Source of the DNA: Prosapia bicincta
Lineage: Eukaryota > Arthropoda > Insecta > Hemiptera > Cercopidae
Length of the DNA: 64,000 bases
Assembly (NCBI GenBank): GCA_036971475.1
Contig: JBAIZL010000004.1
Location: 67,721,010-67,785,009, forward strand
Direction: 5' to 3'
Part shown: piece by piece, positions 1-11,200 of the stretch
Layout of the letters: the number at the start of each line of letters is the position of its first letter
Position numbering within the stretch: position 1 is the first letter of the stretch
The notes under the pieces: model-generated
Told to the model about the DNA's origin: nothing
What the model saw: only the letters and a program-made list of their open reading frames with translations
The model's database searches: none
Program-made: the position numbers and the translations under genes

Positions 1-690
1 TGTATAGACTCATACATTGCCTTATGATTTATACGATATTTCTGAACTCATAGGAAATTGCATATTAGAACTATTCAAACACAACCTCCAAATAACCTCT
101 AAGAATGATCTTCGGGAGAATCCGTTCGTCTCCGTAGATCTGACAGCAAGAGCGTCTGTAATGATATGCATCTATAGGTTTACTCTTGTCGGAAAGAAGT
201 GCTAAAGACATCTGAGAGTACACTGGAAAAATTACTTTAAATATTATATTTTGCTTTGTAAACACGCAAAGAAAATACTTCTTTGAGAAAATACCATTTT
301 TAGCTCGAAAAATTTTTAAAAAAATATTCAACAAGCAATCTAACAATTCGTTTCCCTTTACCACAAAGAAGTACCGTATGTGCTTCATATTTTTCTCCTA
401 GACTGTTAGACTCATTTTATTCTGTAGCCTACTGCGATTGTTTTTGACACATTTGTTGCTCGTGTAAGCATGCTTCTAAAAAGGACACTTTTAGAGGTTG
501 TAATAGATTAATAAAAACAAAGAAATTAAGTTGTAGCACTCGGAGAGTGCCTTCAAAAGTGAAACTTTTATAGCAACGTCTACAGATATTTTGAAATGAG
601 AAAAACATTTAATTTTGCGCGATGAGAAATTACATAAACATTTATTATATTATGCTTATATTATACAGAAGAAAGAATAATAATTTTTTT
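1..690. other. AT-rich sequence, no recognised feature
   Basis: Short open frames occur on both strands near the left edge, but they overlap each other and show no domain or codon signal I recognise. I see no RNA gene. Confidence 0.5.
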
Positions 691-935
691 AATCACTTAA
701 GCAATAGTTTATGACTATCCGAACTTTAAATTTAGTAATTTTGTTAAAACTTACCGAGACAGAAAGTTTTCGATCGTTATATGCCGATCTTCATCAGTGT
801 CTTCTGCTTGGAAATGTCGGGTCAAGCGGTGACGGTTTTAAAGGTAGGTTTACGATAGGTTTGTCGATACTAAAGTTTTAACAAATTTATAAAATTTAAA
901 GTTTGGATAGTCATAAACAATTGTTTAAGTGATTA
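691..935. repeat. Foldback (inverted-repeat) element, 0.7 kb
   Basis: The left arm begins aatcacttaagcaatagttt and the right arm ends with its near complement ttgtttaagtgatt. About 60-70 bp at each end pair: the strings tatgactatcc and ggatagtcata face each other, followed by AT-rich matching sequence. The spacer holds a hammerhead-like core on the minus strand, inside the left arm. The right arm no longer has a recognisable partner core. No coding capacity. It resembles a MITE-sized foldback or an inverted pair of retroelement terminal repeats. Confidence 0.75.
757..802 (-). ncRNA. Hammerhead ribozyme-like motif (type I, tiny stem III)
   Basis: Read on the minus strand: stem I 5' strand AGACA, core CTGATGA, one extra A, stem II GATCG / CGATC around an 8-nt loop, GAAA, stem III AACTTT, a C at the cleavage position, then stem I 3' strand TGTCT. 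Stem I is five perfect pairs and stem II five perfect pairs. These are the parts and order of a type I hammerhead. Stem III is only a couple of pairs and stem II is shifted by one inserted nucleotide. Activity is inferred, not shown. Confidence 0.62.
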
Positions 936-1760
936 ATAAGATTCACCGAGCGTAATGGACTACAAAATTCAAGAATAATAATATGTTTAAAATTTAACAC
1001 CAAAATTTGAACCAAAAATAAGAAATTGGGGCTAATAGTTTTGCAAAATTCTCAACAAATGAAATGAATATATAAAATTAAAAACAATAATTTCATAATA
1101 AACAATAATAATTTTTTTTAAACTTTTAACACTAAAATGTGAATTACAATTAACAAATTAGGGCTAATTCTAATGTTGCAAATTTCTCAACGAAAATTGC
1201 CGAAAATATAAATTTATTTCTTTTTCATTAAATTTTTATATCTTACAAAATAACCTATAACACAACATCAGCTGTTGGATGAAATCATGTTATCATTTAA
1301 TTTACTTTGAGATGACTCACAGCGTAAACCGAGGGAAATTATACTGCGACGAAATTACAGTACGTTTATGTACTGTATATCCAATAAGTTTTTGAAGGCA
1401 TGGCTATAGAAATTTCATTTCAATATATAATTTCGTTTTCTATTGTAGGCCTACCTTAATATCAACTTCTATACAACCAGCAACTGTTATTTTAAGTGGA
1501 CCCAACTTTCACTCACAGCAGATGGATCTAAGGTCTAGAGGTGAACATGTGTGGAAAGGGCTAGAACACCACTAACTCGGCAACCGAAAGTTAAGAACAG
1601 TGGTAAAAAAAGCTTTAAAATATAGGCTAATTAGTTTCTAGAAATTTACTAATCATATTTAACGCCCTGGTTATAAAAACTGAATAGTGGGTAGAAACTT
1701 CTCTTCGATCCCAGTGGGGAACAGCACTATTACAGATAAGCGACTCTCCCCAATGAATTA
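936..1760. other. AT-rich sequence with a diverged direct duplication
   Basis: Roughly 970-1085 and 1100-1215 are diverged direct copies: both carry a (t)taacac(c/t)aaaa block, then ggggctaat or agggctaatt, then gcaaa(a/t)ttctcaac. A copy of the dispersed cagctgttg repeat follows at about 1245-1330. The rest up to 1760 is unrecognised. Confidence 0.6.
1245..1330 (+). repeat. Dispersed repeat, 'cagctgtt' family, copy 1
   Basis: Contains aataacctataacacaaca, then tcagctgttggatgaaatca and tgttatcatttaa. The same order recurs, diverged, near 28.9, 38.3, 56.9 and 62.9 kb (plus strand) and 63.85 kb (minus strand). It is non-coding, and its nature (MITE or SINE tail) is unknown. Confidence 0.6.
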
Positions 1761-1761
1761 T

Positions 1762-2137
1762 ATTTCTCCCCCACTCTGAGAGCCATGGGAGATTCATTTC
1801 TTCCTCACTCTGAGAGCCATGGGAGATTCATTTCTCCCCCACTCTGAGAGCCAAGGGAGATTCATTTCTCCCCCATTCTGAAAGCCATGGGAGATTCATT
1901 TCTCCCCCACTCTGAGAGCCATGGGAGATTCATTTCTCCCCCACTCTGAGAGCCAAGGGAGATTCATTTCTCCCCCATTCTGAAAACCATGGGAGATTCA
2001 TTTCTCCCCCACTCTGAGAGCCACGGGAGATTCATTTCTCCCCCACTCTGAGAGCCAAGGGAGATTCATTTCTCCCCCCTTCTGAAAGCCATGGGAGATT
2101 CATTTCTCCCCCACTCTGAGAGCCATGGGAGATTCAT
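1762..2137. repeat. Minisatellite, 34-bp unit, 11 copies
   Basis: The unit is built from ctctgagagccatgggag then attcatttctcccccact. GGGAGA and TCTCCC within each unit can pair as a small hairpin. Variants at one position read ccatggg, ccaaggg or ccacggg, and some units read ctgaaagcc or ctgaaaacc. From copy 2 onward these variants recur every third copy, so the array is largely a 3-unit (102-bp) higher-order repeat. Confidence 0.95.
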
Positions 2138-3698
2138 GGCCTTTTTTTATTCTTACTTCCATCTCTCTAATTAGCCGGGCTGTGCAACGACTCTGCACTT
2201 TGACCCCTAGCAGCACTACAACATGTTAGTCACTCTCCAACTGTGCTTCTCCCCCACACTGGGCACTAGAAGGAGGTTCATGGTTCAATCTCTATTTAAC
2301 CTACTCGAAGAGAGGATAGGTATTTCTATCCATTTTGCTGGAAACAGTTACAGATAAGAGACTCTCCCGAAGTAGTCGTGTTTCTCCGTGGTTAAAAATC
2401 TTCTGTCATGAAACATCGCGATATAGATCATACAGTTATCCTTAGGGATGGTAATAAGATAGACAGCAGAGTATCGTTACACAAATACCTTGTCAATGAG
2501 TCATTGGCCGAAATGTTTCCACTTCTCTTGCTGCTTACACGTTTTTATTGCTTATTTCTGTCACAGCTCCTAAGCCATTCTGTAGATGGGGCACGATAGT
2601 CGTTCTGTTTCATTGCTAACACAGCTATAGACAACATGTATAGTTACCGATCAGATAGGAATCTCTTTAGACTTGATAACAAGAAGCTGGAAGGGACAGC
2701 GCCTGCAAACTCTTATAATACCACCATAATCACAGGCCCAATCATTCAGTTTGGGCAATTCACGCCTCCTGAGATGGTATCGAAGTTGTTTTTGCGGGTA
2801 AAATGTTTAGGGTGCTCACTAGAAATCATACCTAGGTTGAATAGGTTTGAGCTACGGTTTGGTAGGATTTATTTAGACTGGTTGTAGTCTTCAGCATTAA
2901 CTCCGTCTCCCAACTCTATCGACAGCTCCATGTAACGCAGTCGTGGCTCCCATACAGTTGTGTCTTCTGATATCCGAGAATAATTCCGGCACAAAAGATA
3001 CACTACTTTAAGTCCGAAAGTAAATATCAGAGTTCTAAACCTACATTTGTTTTATCCAAATTTCTACTTGGAAATTAACACAGTTTCAAAAATTAATATC
3101 GCACCATATTCGTAGCTCATTCAACATGACGTAATAAAATCTGTTTGAAATTTACATAAGTTTCATTCAAAATAATTCATCAGAAAAATTTAACATTTTT
3201 TGGGAAAGGGTTTTCTACAACACTTAGGTTTTAAAATCAAACTAATTTAGTACCCAAACATTCTTTTCGAGAACGTCCCCGTAGTATTCATGGGAATTTT
3301 GTGTTCACTAAAAACTGTATTATTTATATATTAGAAATTCTTCCCGCCAATAATATTAACCATTTATATAAAAATCTACGTTCAGAAATAAAAACTAAAA
3401 TCTTTACAAGAGTTTTACTTAAAAATTTACAGTGTTTAAAAAAAACAAATACCAAAACATGGTACAAACAAATCCATTACAATTTCGTTTTTGATTCTGA
3501 GAGTAAAACAAACGCTGTTATCAAAATTTGGAACATGGGGGGGGGGGGTGATAATTTACAGACCATGTATAACCAAATTGTGTTATTGTAAAACATTTCT
3601 TCTTTGAAAGAGTTACCGATGTTAATACTCGTAAAATAATTTGTCTTATATTTGACACCACTCTGTACTCAATCACTATGTACCAAACTCCCTAAATA
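2138..3698. other. Unrecognised intergenic-type sequence
   Basis: Contains a second, diverged copy of a phrase that also flanks the 34-bp array: acagataag, then gactctcccg, at about 2350 and 1734. Several open frames of 60-96 codons are present, but none resembles a protein family I know. A G10 run lies near 3537. Confidence 0.5.
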
Positions 3699-4495
3699 CA
3701 ATGGAACTCCAATTATCCGAATCAACTTGGACCTGATCCCTTTCGGATAAAAGAAATTCGGGTTAGTGGATATTTTTCTAAAACAGTTGAATTTCAATTA
3801 ATTACTGTATGTAACTTTCAAATGGGAAACACATTTTTTTATAGTTTTTTATTTTTTTCCAAGCTTTTTCACTAATATCGGACTCAAAATCGGGATCCCC
3901 ATAGAACGTTGTTGCAAAAAGCAATTGAAAACGTATCCTCTAATTCTTTGTTTTTTGCTGCCTTCATTGATTTCCTTGAAGAACTTCCATCTTCATTTTC
4001 AAGGACTGACAAGAAGGTTAAAAGTGTAAGTTTGCTCTTTGAATGTCGGAAATAGTTTATTGTCCAACACCGTACACCTCAGCCAACTACTTACAAGTAG
4101 CTCCTTTATATGATTAGTCTATAATTAGTTTATTCGCTAACGATAAGACAACTCGATTTTTTTAGAAGCCATGTTAAACGACGAAACGTACTAAAAAACA
4201 AAACAAAGACCGATGCGATCAAAAACTTACTTGAGTGACTAATCAGAACGCATAGTCGCAGTTGGCCTGTGCCGGCCATCTGGCGACGAATGGCAGTCAA
4301 CTACTCTATACAGAACTGCACTGATACTATGACACGCCATCCATTTAGTGTTAGCTCTGCAGCTACTCTAGCTTCGCAGAGAAAAGGATTATAGCCCTTG
4401 TGAGTAGAATCGTTAATTGGGAAATCGTAGTGTGTGTCCCTGATAATCTGAAACCGATCCGAATAATCGGAGTCCGGATAATTGGAGTTCCACTG
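3699..4495. mobile_element. pogo-type (Tc1/mariner superfamily) DNA transposon, decayed or non-autonomous
   Basis: The element is 797 bp and is flanked by TA on both sides (3697-3698 and 4496-4497), the target duplication of this superfamily. The terminal inverted repeats are CAATGGAACTCCAATTATCC on the left and, as complement, CAGTGGAACTCCAATTATCC on the right, with one mismatch. Start CA(G/A)T and the internal ATTATCCG are typical of pogo/Tigger ends. The interior has no intact transposase. Near the right end a second ATCCGAATAATCGGAGTCCGG block forms a subterminal repeat. Confidence 0.82.
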
Positions 4496-4497
4496 TA

Positions 4498-4784
4498 TAC
4501 TTTAGCATCTCTGGTGAGCATTTATGTCGTATCGAGTATAAAATTCTCAGAAAACAGTAGAATCCCAGAATTACGTAATGAATCCTAGAATTATGCACTT
4601 CATCATGCATCTATTAACATCCAACTGTGCCACATATCAATTGGCTTTGTGAATGTTTAATTATTTAGTTACTTACAATTATAATTATTTAATTCAGTTA
4701 ATGCCCGAAAATTTTAAAATATTAAGTTACAATTAATAGACTATTTATTAAATCATAATGACACTTGTTTTGTACAATGGGGAT
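4498..4784. other. AT-rich spacer, no recognised feature
   Basis: Short AT-rich DNA between the pogo-type element and the 46-bp minisatellite. Nothing else seen. Confidence 0.5.
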
Positions 4785-5668
4785 GTTTTAGGAGACACAG
4801 AAGAGATCTGCCTTTACGGTGTTCCAGGAGGGACGAGGAGACACAGGGAGATCTGCCTTTACGGTGTTCCAGGAGGGACGAGGAGACACAGGGGAAATCT
4901 GCCTTTACGGTGTTCCAGGAGGGACGAGGAGACACAGGGGAGATCTGCCTTTACGGTGTTCCAGGAGGGACGAGGAGACACAGGGGAGATCTGCCTTTAC
5001 GGTGTTCCAGGAGGGACGAGTAGACACAGGGGAGATCTGCCTTTACGGTGTTCCAGGAGGGACGAGTAGACACAGGGGAGATCTGCCTTTACGGTGTTCC
5101 AGGAGGGACGAAGAGATACAGGGGAGATCTGCCTTTACGGTGTTCCAGGAGGGACGAAGAGACACAGGGGAGATCTGCCTTTACGGTGTTCCAGGAGGGA
5201 CGAAGAGACACAGGGGAGATCTGCCTTTACGGTGTTCCAGGAGGGACGAGGAGACACAGGGGAGATCTGCCTTTACGGTGTTCCAGGAGGGACGAAGAGA
5301 CACAGGGGAGATCTGCCTTTACGGTGTTCCAGGAGGGACGAGGAGACACAGGGGAGATCTGCCTTTACGGTGTTCCAGGAGGGACGAAGAGACACAGGGG
5401 AGATCTGCCTTTACGGTGTTCCAGGAGGGACGAAGAGACACAGGGGAGATCTGCCTTTACGGTGTTCCAGGAGGGACGAGGAGACACAGGGGAGATCTGC
5501 CTTTACGGTGTTCCAGGAGGGACGAAGAGACACAGGGGAGATCTGCCTTTACGGTGTTCCAGGAGGGACGAGGAGACACAGGGGAGATCTGCCTTTACGG
5601 TGTTCCAGGAGGGACGAAGAGACACAGGGGAGATCTGCCTTTACGGTGTTCCAGGAGGGACGAAGATA
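4785..5668. repeat. Minisatellite, 46-bp unit, about 19 copies
   Basis: The unit runs gacacaggggagatctgcct, ttacggtgttccaggaggga, cgagga. It is GC-rich in an AT-rich setting and very uniform; copy 1 is the most diverged. The unit length is not a multiple of three and has no stop in any forward frame, so reading cycles through three frames and yields long spurious open frames (up to 287 codons). The variable dinucleotide after 'ggacga' runs gg gg gg gg gt gt ag ag, then ag gg ag gg ag twice: a duplicated 5-unit block of 230 bp. Confidence 0.96.
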
Positions 5669-5919
5669 TTCAATGTTCCTAGAACTATATTTTAGTTATA
5701 CGCAATAATTATTATGTAAATTCTAGGGTATTTCAAAATTATATTAATCATAGGCTATAAACCAATTTGAATAAACGTTTTATTTGAGTTTTCTTTCCTT
5801 TTTGTGTACTGTTGATCTTACATATTCTAAATTTTACAATTTTAAAGAATTTTTCACATTTAAAATATCAAAAATTGACCTTTTATAAGGTCGTTATAAA
5901 GAATATGTAATATAAATTT
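5669..5919. other. AT-rich spacer
   Basis: No recognised feature between the 46-bp array and the dispersed repeat that starts near 5920. Confidence 0.5.
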
Positions 5920-6660
5920 AAAAAAAAGTAATTTCTACTAAAGTTACAAAGAACAATTTTAGTTTGATTTCTTTTCATTTTATAATTATAACTAATATAA
6001 ATATGAATATACATATAACAGAATGACAATGTTAAGTGGCAAAATAGGAAGAGAAATTTTCTTATAGGTCTATTATTTGTGTTTGCTACTATTTATACGC
6101 TTTCATTATTTTCGTCGCTTGCATTGTGTTTTAGTTTCTTTTCGCTCTCCTTTCGCCTTGTCAGTTTGTGAAGGAAGGATGGATACCGTTAATCCAGTTT
6201 GTTTGTTTATTTTATTCTTTTTATTCATTTTTAATTCTAAATCATTATTTATGATATTGTGTGGTAACCATGGCTACAACTTGAGGTTGTACAATGGAGA
6301 TTTCGACGAGAACCAGATGGGAGCAGAAGAAAAAGCCATATATATGTTTGAGAAATACACATCTAGCAATGGGAAAGTTGGTTTAGTCCCAAGTTTCTAG
6401 ACTTTGAACATGAAAAAACTCAGTTCGAATTCGACCTAGACTTCTCAAATTTTTGTAATTTAATTATTGAATAAATATTTAACAAAACTGTATTAACATC
6501 AACTGCCATCTACTACAGGTTTAAAAAAATGTGTTTGAACGAGATTGGATGAATAAAGATATATTTTATTAACGATTGGAAATATGTACAAGATAAATAT
6601 CAGGAGAGAGTGAACTAATAGAAGGAATGTAAAATAGAAATTAGAAATAAAACGTCACAT
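5920..6660 (+). mobile_element. Long dispersed repeat with tRNA-derived SINE module, copy 1
   Basis: The block is shared with 33985-35240. Common phrases include ctatttatacgctt, gtttcttttcgct, taccgttaat, atattgtgt, aggttgtacaat and tttcgacga. From about 6366 it holds a tRNA-like stretch: gttggtttagtcccaag (A-box region) and cagttcgaattcg (B-box region), followed by an AT-rich tail with ttggatgaataaa. One frame is open for 107 codons and its peptide resembles that of the 34.8-kb copy (shared LRLYN, GFD or DFD, and NQ). The similarity follows from repeat homology. I regard it as non-coding, though a small conserved peptide is not excluded. Confidence 0.7.
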
Positions 6661-6703
6661 CACTGAGATATGTTTGAGTTCAGTCATTGATGTTAAAGTT
6701 TTT

Positions 6704-7083
6704 AAAATATCTAGGGATGTTTACCCTGTCGTGTTCTCTCCAAGCCCATCTTCCATATAGGTCTATTTTCCCTTCCCCTATCGTTTATTCCTCGTCTCTC
6801 CATGTCTTTTACACGTTCCTTCAAAATTCTTTAGACCTCATCTCTTCTTTTCATGTGGGCTCCATTAAGTAAGCACCCAAATATTCGTCTTTTTATATAT
6901 CTAGGATGCTTTACTCTGTCGTAATTTCTCCAACCCCATCTTCCATATAGGTCTATTTTCGCATTCTCCAATGTTTAAGCCTAGCTAGCCTCTCCATGGC
7001 ATCTATACGTACTTCCAAGATCTTAGAGACCTCATCACTTCCTTCCAAAAGGGATCCATTAAATGCCCCTGTATTCGTCGTTT
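6704..7083. repeat. Diverged direct duplication, two units of about 190 bp
   Basis: Both halves contain, in order: tatctagg, ccctgtcgt or ctctgtcgt, cccatcttccatataggtct, attttc, ctctccatg, gacctcatc, tccattaa and attcgtc. Copies begin near 6704 and 6897. Function unknown. Confidence 0.8.
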
Positions 7084-7596
7084 ACGGTCGTTAGATTATA
7101 GCGTATTACATCCTTCGTTGTCTTATTTCTTGGTTTCTTATTCTTTTTAGTCTTGCCAGCCAATCATTTCTTTAGTAGTTTATTATCCCCGCGTATATTT
7201 AACCTCCGTGTTTGTTTATTGTTCACGTCGCGATAGTTGCCGTACGTTACTATATGCCCCAATATTGTTGCTAAAGGTTATTTGATATTTTTGGTAACGT
7301 GTCTATTCTACAAGGTTGAAGTTAATCGTTTGTTAACGTGCTTTGTTTGCTCTAGTATTTGGATTTATTTTTAAGATTAGAAATCACAATGCGACCTTCA
7401 TAGACTCACAAAAGTAAAACACTCTCGCCAGAAATAATCAATTGTGGAGCAGGTTAGCAGAAAGAATTTTCAACTTAGTAACACAATAAAAATTATTGTA
7501 TACATGGTTTAAATCAGGTGGGCATCGATTTAAAAAAAAATTAACCTGGGGTCGTAGAAAATTTTAAATGGGGCGTAAGTGTATAAAAATATATTT
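7084..7596. other. No recognised feature
   Basis: Unrecognised sequence upstream of the 7.7-kb foldback. The 48 bp immediately before the foldback (7597-7644) are shared with the 43.1-kb copy, so the repeat family extends leftward past its inverted arms. Confidence 0.5.
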
Positions 7597-7732
7597 TAAA
7601 TATCGAAATCTTGTTGTTGTTCATGACGAGCTGGTTGTTAATCACTTATTACACTTTTTCTATTACTTGCGACCAGACTTTTTGTTAACTTAAGGTTGTC
7701 AAATTGTTAACTTACACTTGGGAGGCTCTCCT

Positions 7733-7773
7733 GTGAGGCTGAAGACGTCGTAATACGAAAACGTTTCCTCCAC
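7733..7773 (+). ncRNA. Hammerhead ribozyme-like motif, tandem unit 1
   Basis: Stem I 5' strand GTGAGG, core CTGAAGA (7739-7745), extra C, short stem II GT..AC with a loop containing CGTAAT, GAAA (7757-7760), stem III AACGTT (a perfect palindrome), a T at the cleavage position, stem I 3' strand CCTCCAC. Stem I pairs as 3+3 with one bulged C. Stem II is minimal in this copy. Confidence 0.55.
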
Positions 7774-7776
7774 AAA

Positions 7777-7814
7777 GGAAGCTGAAGAAGTCGTAAGATG
7801 AAAACGTTTCCTCC
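7777..7814 (+). ncRNA. Hammerhead ribozyme-like motif, tandem unit 2
   Basis: Stem I GGAAG with CCTCC (four of five pairs), core CTGAAGA (7782-7788), extra A, stem II GTC / GAT closed by a GTAA loop of GNRA type, GAAA (7800-7803), palindromic stem III AACGTT, a T at the cleavage position. It lies 43 bp downstream of unit 1 in the same orientation. The tandem arrangement would allow a unit-length RNA to be released. Confidence 0.58.
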
Positions 7815-7888
7815 AAGTTTAAGCTAACAATTTAACAACCTTTAGTTAACAAAAGGTCTAGTCGCAAGTAATATCATAGTGTAATAAG

Positions 7889-8276
7889 TAAATATTTAAA
7901 AAAAGTTAAAATATAATTTACTTAGTTTTTTTGTCTTATGTATGTTTTAAAACATTTCATGGAGTAAACTTGTAGATGCAATTGTTGTCAACATATCTAA
8001 AATAGCGGAAATGGTTTGAGAATGCTCTGTGACACGTTACAACTAATTACTTAAACACTTGTCAAGGACAAACAGGGCCAGTTCAAATTAATTTAGCGAA
8101 AACTACTGATATTCATGCACACAATTCGTCACAGATTACAAGTTAGTAGGTTTTCATATTACTCATTGATTAAACAAATAAATCAAAATATATACTAATA
8201 GCATTAGAGTAAGTTGGGATAAGATTGCGCGTTAGGTAAGACTGCGCACTATAAGTTTTAGTGTATTTGTATCAAA
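7889..8276. other. Left flank of the 99-bp satellite
   Basis: AT-rich and unrecognised. Just before the array lie two short related phrases, agattgcgcgttaggtaaga and ctgcgcac. The satellite starts abruptly at about 8277. Confidence 0.5.
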
Positions 8277-11200
8277 AGTGGTACTACTGTACTGTCACCA
8301 GTTCCAGCAGGATCACCGAATGTCGTTATAGCGGATAGACTCTACGTCAGCTGATTTTACGTTAATGTAAGTGTAAGTGGTACTACTGTACTGCCACCAG
8401 TTCCAGCAGGATCACCGAATGTCATTATAGCGGATAGACTCTACGTCAGCTGATTGTACGTTAATGTAAGTGTAAGTGGTACTACTGTACTGTCACCAGT
8501 TCCAGCAGTATCACCGAATGTCATTATAGTGGATAGACTCTACGTCAGCTGATTTTACGTTAATGTAAGTGTAAATGGTACTACTGTACTGTCACCAGTT
8601 CCAGCAGGATCACCGAATGTCGTTATAGCGGATAGACTCTACGTCAGCTGATTGTACGTTAATGTAAGTGTAAGTGTTACTACTGTACTGTCACCAGTTC
8701 CAGCAGTATCACCGAATGTCGTTATAGCGGATAGACTCTACGTCAGCTGATTGTACGTTAATGTAAGTGTAAATGGTACTACTGTACTGTCACCAGTTCC
8801 AGCAGGATCACCGAATGTCGTTATAGCGGATAGACTCTACGTCAGCTGATTGTACGTTAATGTAAGTGTAAGTGGTACTACTGTACTGTCACCAGTTCCA
8901 GCAGTATCACCGAATGTCATTATAGGGGATAGACTCTACGTCAGCTGATTGTACGTTAATGTAAGTGTAAGTGGTACTACTGTACTGTCACCAGTTCCAG
9001 CAGTATCACCGAATGTCATTATAGTGGATAGACTCTACGTCAGCTGATTGTACGTTAATGTAAGTGTAAGTGGTACTACTGTCCTGTCACCAGTTCCAGC
9101 AGTATCACCGAATGTCATTATAGTGGATAGACTCTACGTCAGCTGATTGTACGTTAATGTAAGTGTAAGTGGTACTACTGTACTGTCACCAGTTCCAGCA
9201 GTATCACCGAATGTCGTTATAGCGGATAGACTCTACGTCAGCTGATTGTACGTTAATGTAAGTGTAAGTGGTACTACTGTACTGTCACCAGTTCCAGCAG
9301 TATCACCGAATGTCGTTATAGCGGATAGACTCTACGTCAGCTGATTGTACGTTAATGTAAGTGTAAGTGGTACTACTGTACTGTCACCAGTTCCAGCAGG
9401 ATCACCGAATGTCGTTATAGCGGATAGACTCTACGTCAGCTGTTTGTACGTTAATGTAAGTGTAAGTGGTACTACTGTACTGTCACCAGTTCCAGCAGGA
9501 TCACCGAATGTCGTTATAGCGGATAGACTCTACGTCAGCTGATTGTACGTTAATGTAAGTGTAAGTGGTACTACTGTACTGTCACCAGTTCCAGCAGGAT
9601 CACCGAATGTCGTTATAGCGGATAGACTCTACGTCAGCTGATTGTACGTTAATGTAAGTGTAAGTGGTACTACTGTACTGTCACCAGATGCAGCAGGATC
9701 ACCGAATGTCGTTATAGCGGATAGACTCTACGTCAGCTGTTTGTACGTTAATGGAAGTGTAAGTGGTACTACTGTACTGTCACCAGTTCCAGCAGTAACA
9801 CCGAATGTCGTTATAGCGGATAGACTCTACGTCAGCTGTTTGTACGATAATGTAAGTGTAAGTGGTACTACTGTACTGTCACCAGTTCCAGCAGTATCAC
9901 CGAATGTCGTTATAGCGGATAGACTCTACATCAGCTAATTGTACGTTAATGTAAGTGTAAGTGGTACTACTGTACTGTCACCAGTTCCAGCAGTATCACC
10001 GAATGTCGTTATAGCGGATAGACTCTACATCAGCTAATTGTACGTTAATGTAAGTGTAAGTGGTACTACTGTACTGTCACCAGTTCCAGCAGTAACACCG
10101 AATGTCGTTATAGCGGATAGACTCTACGTCAGCTGTTTGTACGATAATGTAAGTGTAAGTGGTACTACTGTACTGTCACCAGTTCCAGCAGTAACACCGA
10201 ATGTCGTTATAGCGGATAGACTCTACGTCAGCTGTTTGTACGATAATGTAAGTGTAAGTGGTACTACTGTACTGTCACCAGTTCCAGCAGTAACACCGAA
10301 TGTCGTTATAGCGGATAGACTCTACGTCAGCTGTTTGTACGATAATGTAAGTGTAAGTGGTACTACTGTACTGTCACCAGTTCCAGCAGTATCACCGAAT
10401 GTCATTATAGCGGATAGACTCTACGTCAGCTGATTGTACGTTAATGTAAGTGTAAGTGGTACTACTGTACTGTCACCAGTTCCAGCAGTATCACCGAATG
10501 TCATTATAGCGGATAGATTCTACGTCAGCTGATTGTACGTTAATGTAAGTGTAAGTGGTACTACTGTACTGTCACCAGTTCCAGCAGTATCACCGAATGT
10601 CATTATAGTGGATAGACTCTACGTCAGCTGATTGTACGTTAATGTAAGTGTAAGTGGTACTACTGTACTGTCACCAGTTCCAGCAGTATCACCGAATGTC
10701 ATTATAGTGGATAGACTCTACGTCAGCTGATTGTACGTTAATGTAAGTGTAAGTGGTACTACTGTACTGTCAAAAGTTCCAGCAGTATCACCGAATGTCA
10801 TTATAGCGGATAGACTCTACGTCAGCTGATTGTACGTTAATGTAAGTGTAAGTGGTACTACTGTACTGTCACCAGTTCCAGCAGTATCACCGAATGTCGT
10901 TATAGCGGATAGACTCTACGTCAGCTGATTGTACGTTAATGTAAGTGTAAGTGGTACTACTGTACTGTCACCTGTTCCAGCAGTATCACCGAATGTCGTT
11001 ATAGCGGATAGACTCTACATCAGCTAATTGTACGTTAATGTAAGTGTAAGTGGTACTACTGTACTGTCACCAGTTCCAGCAGTGTCACCGAATGTCGTTA
11101 TAGCGGATAGACTCTACATCAGCTAATTGTACGTTAATGTAAGTGTAAGTGGTACTACTGTACTGTCACCAGTTCCAGCAGTATCACCGAATGTCGTTAT

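Larger units (their letters stand above)
7645..7888. repeat. Foldback element with tandem ribozyme-like centre
   Basis: The left arm starts cttattacactttttctatt and the right arm ends with the near complement agtgtaataag. The arms are about 75 bp each and share tgcgacca / agtcgca and gttaacttac-type sequence. Between them lie two tandem hammerhead-like units. A second copy at 43160-43292 has the same arms but not the centre. The 48-bp left flank, containing tcatgacgagctggttgtta, is common to both copies. Confidence 0.82.

Noticed and set aside
4819..5682. 287-codon open frame as a repeat protein
   Set aside because: The 46-bp unit lacks stops in all three forward frames, so the frame rotates and the openness is automatic.
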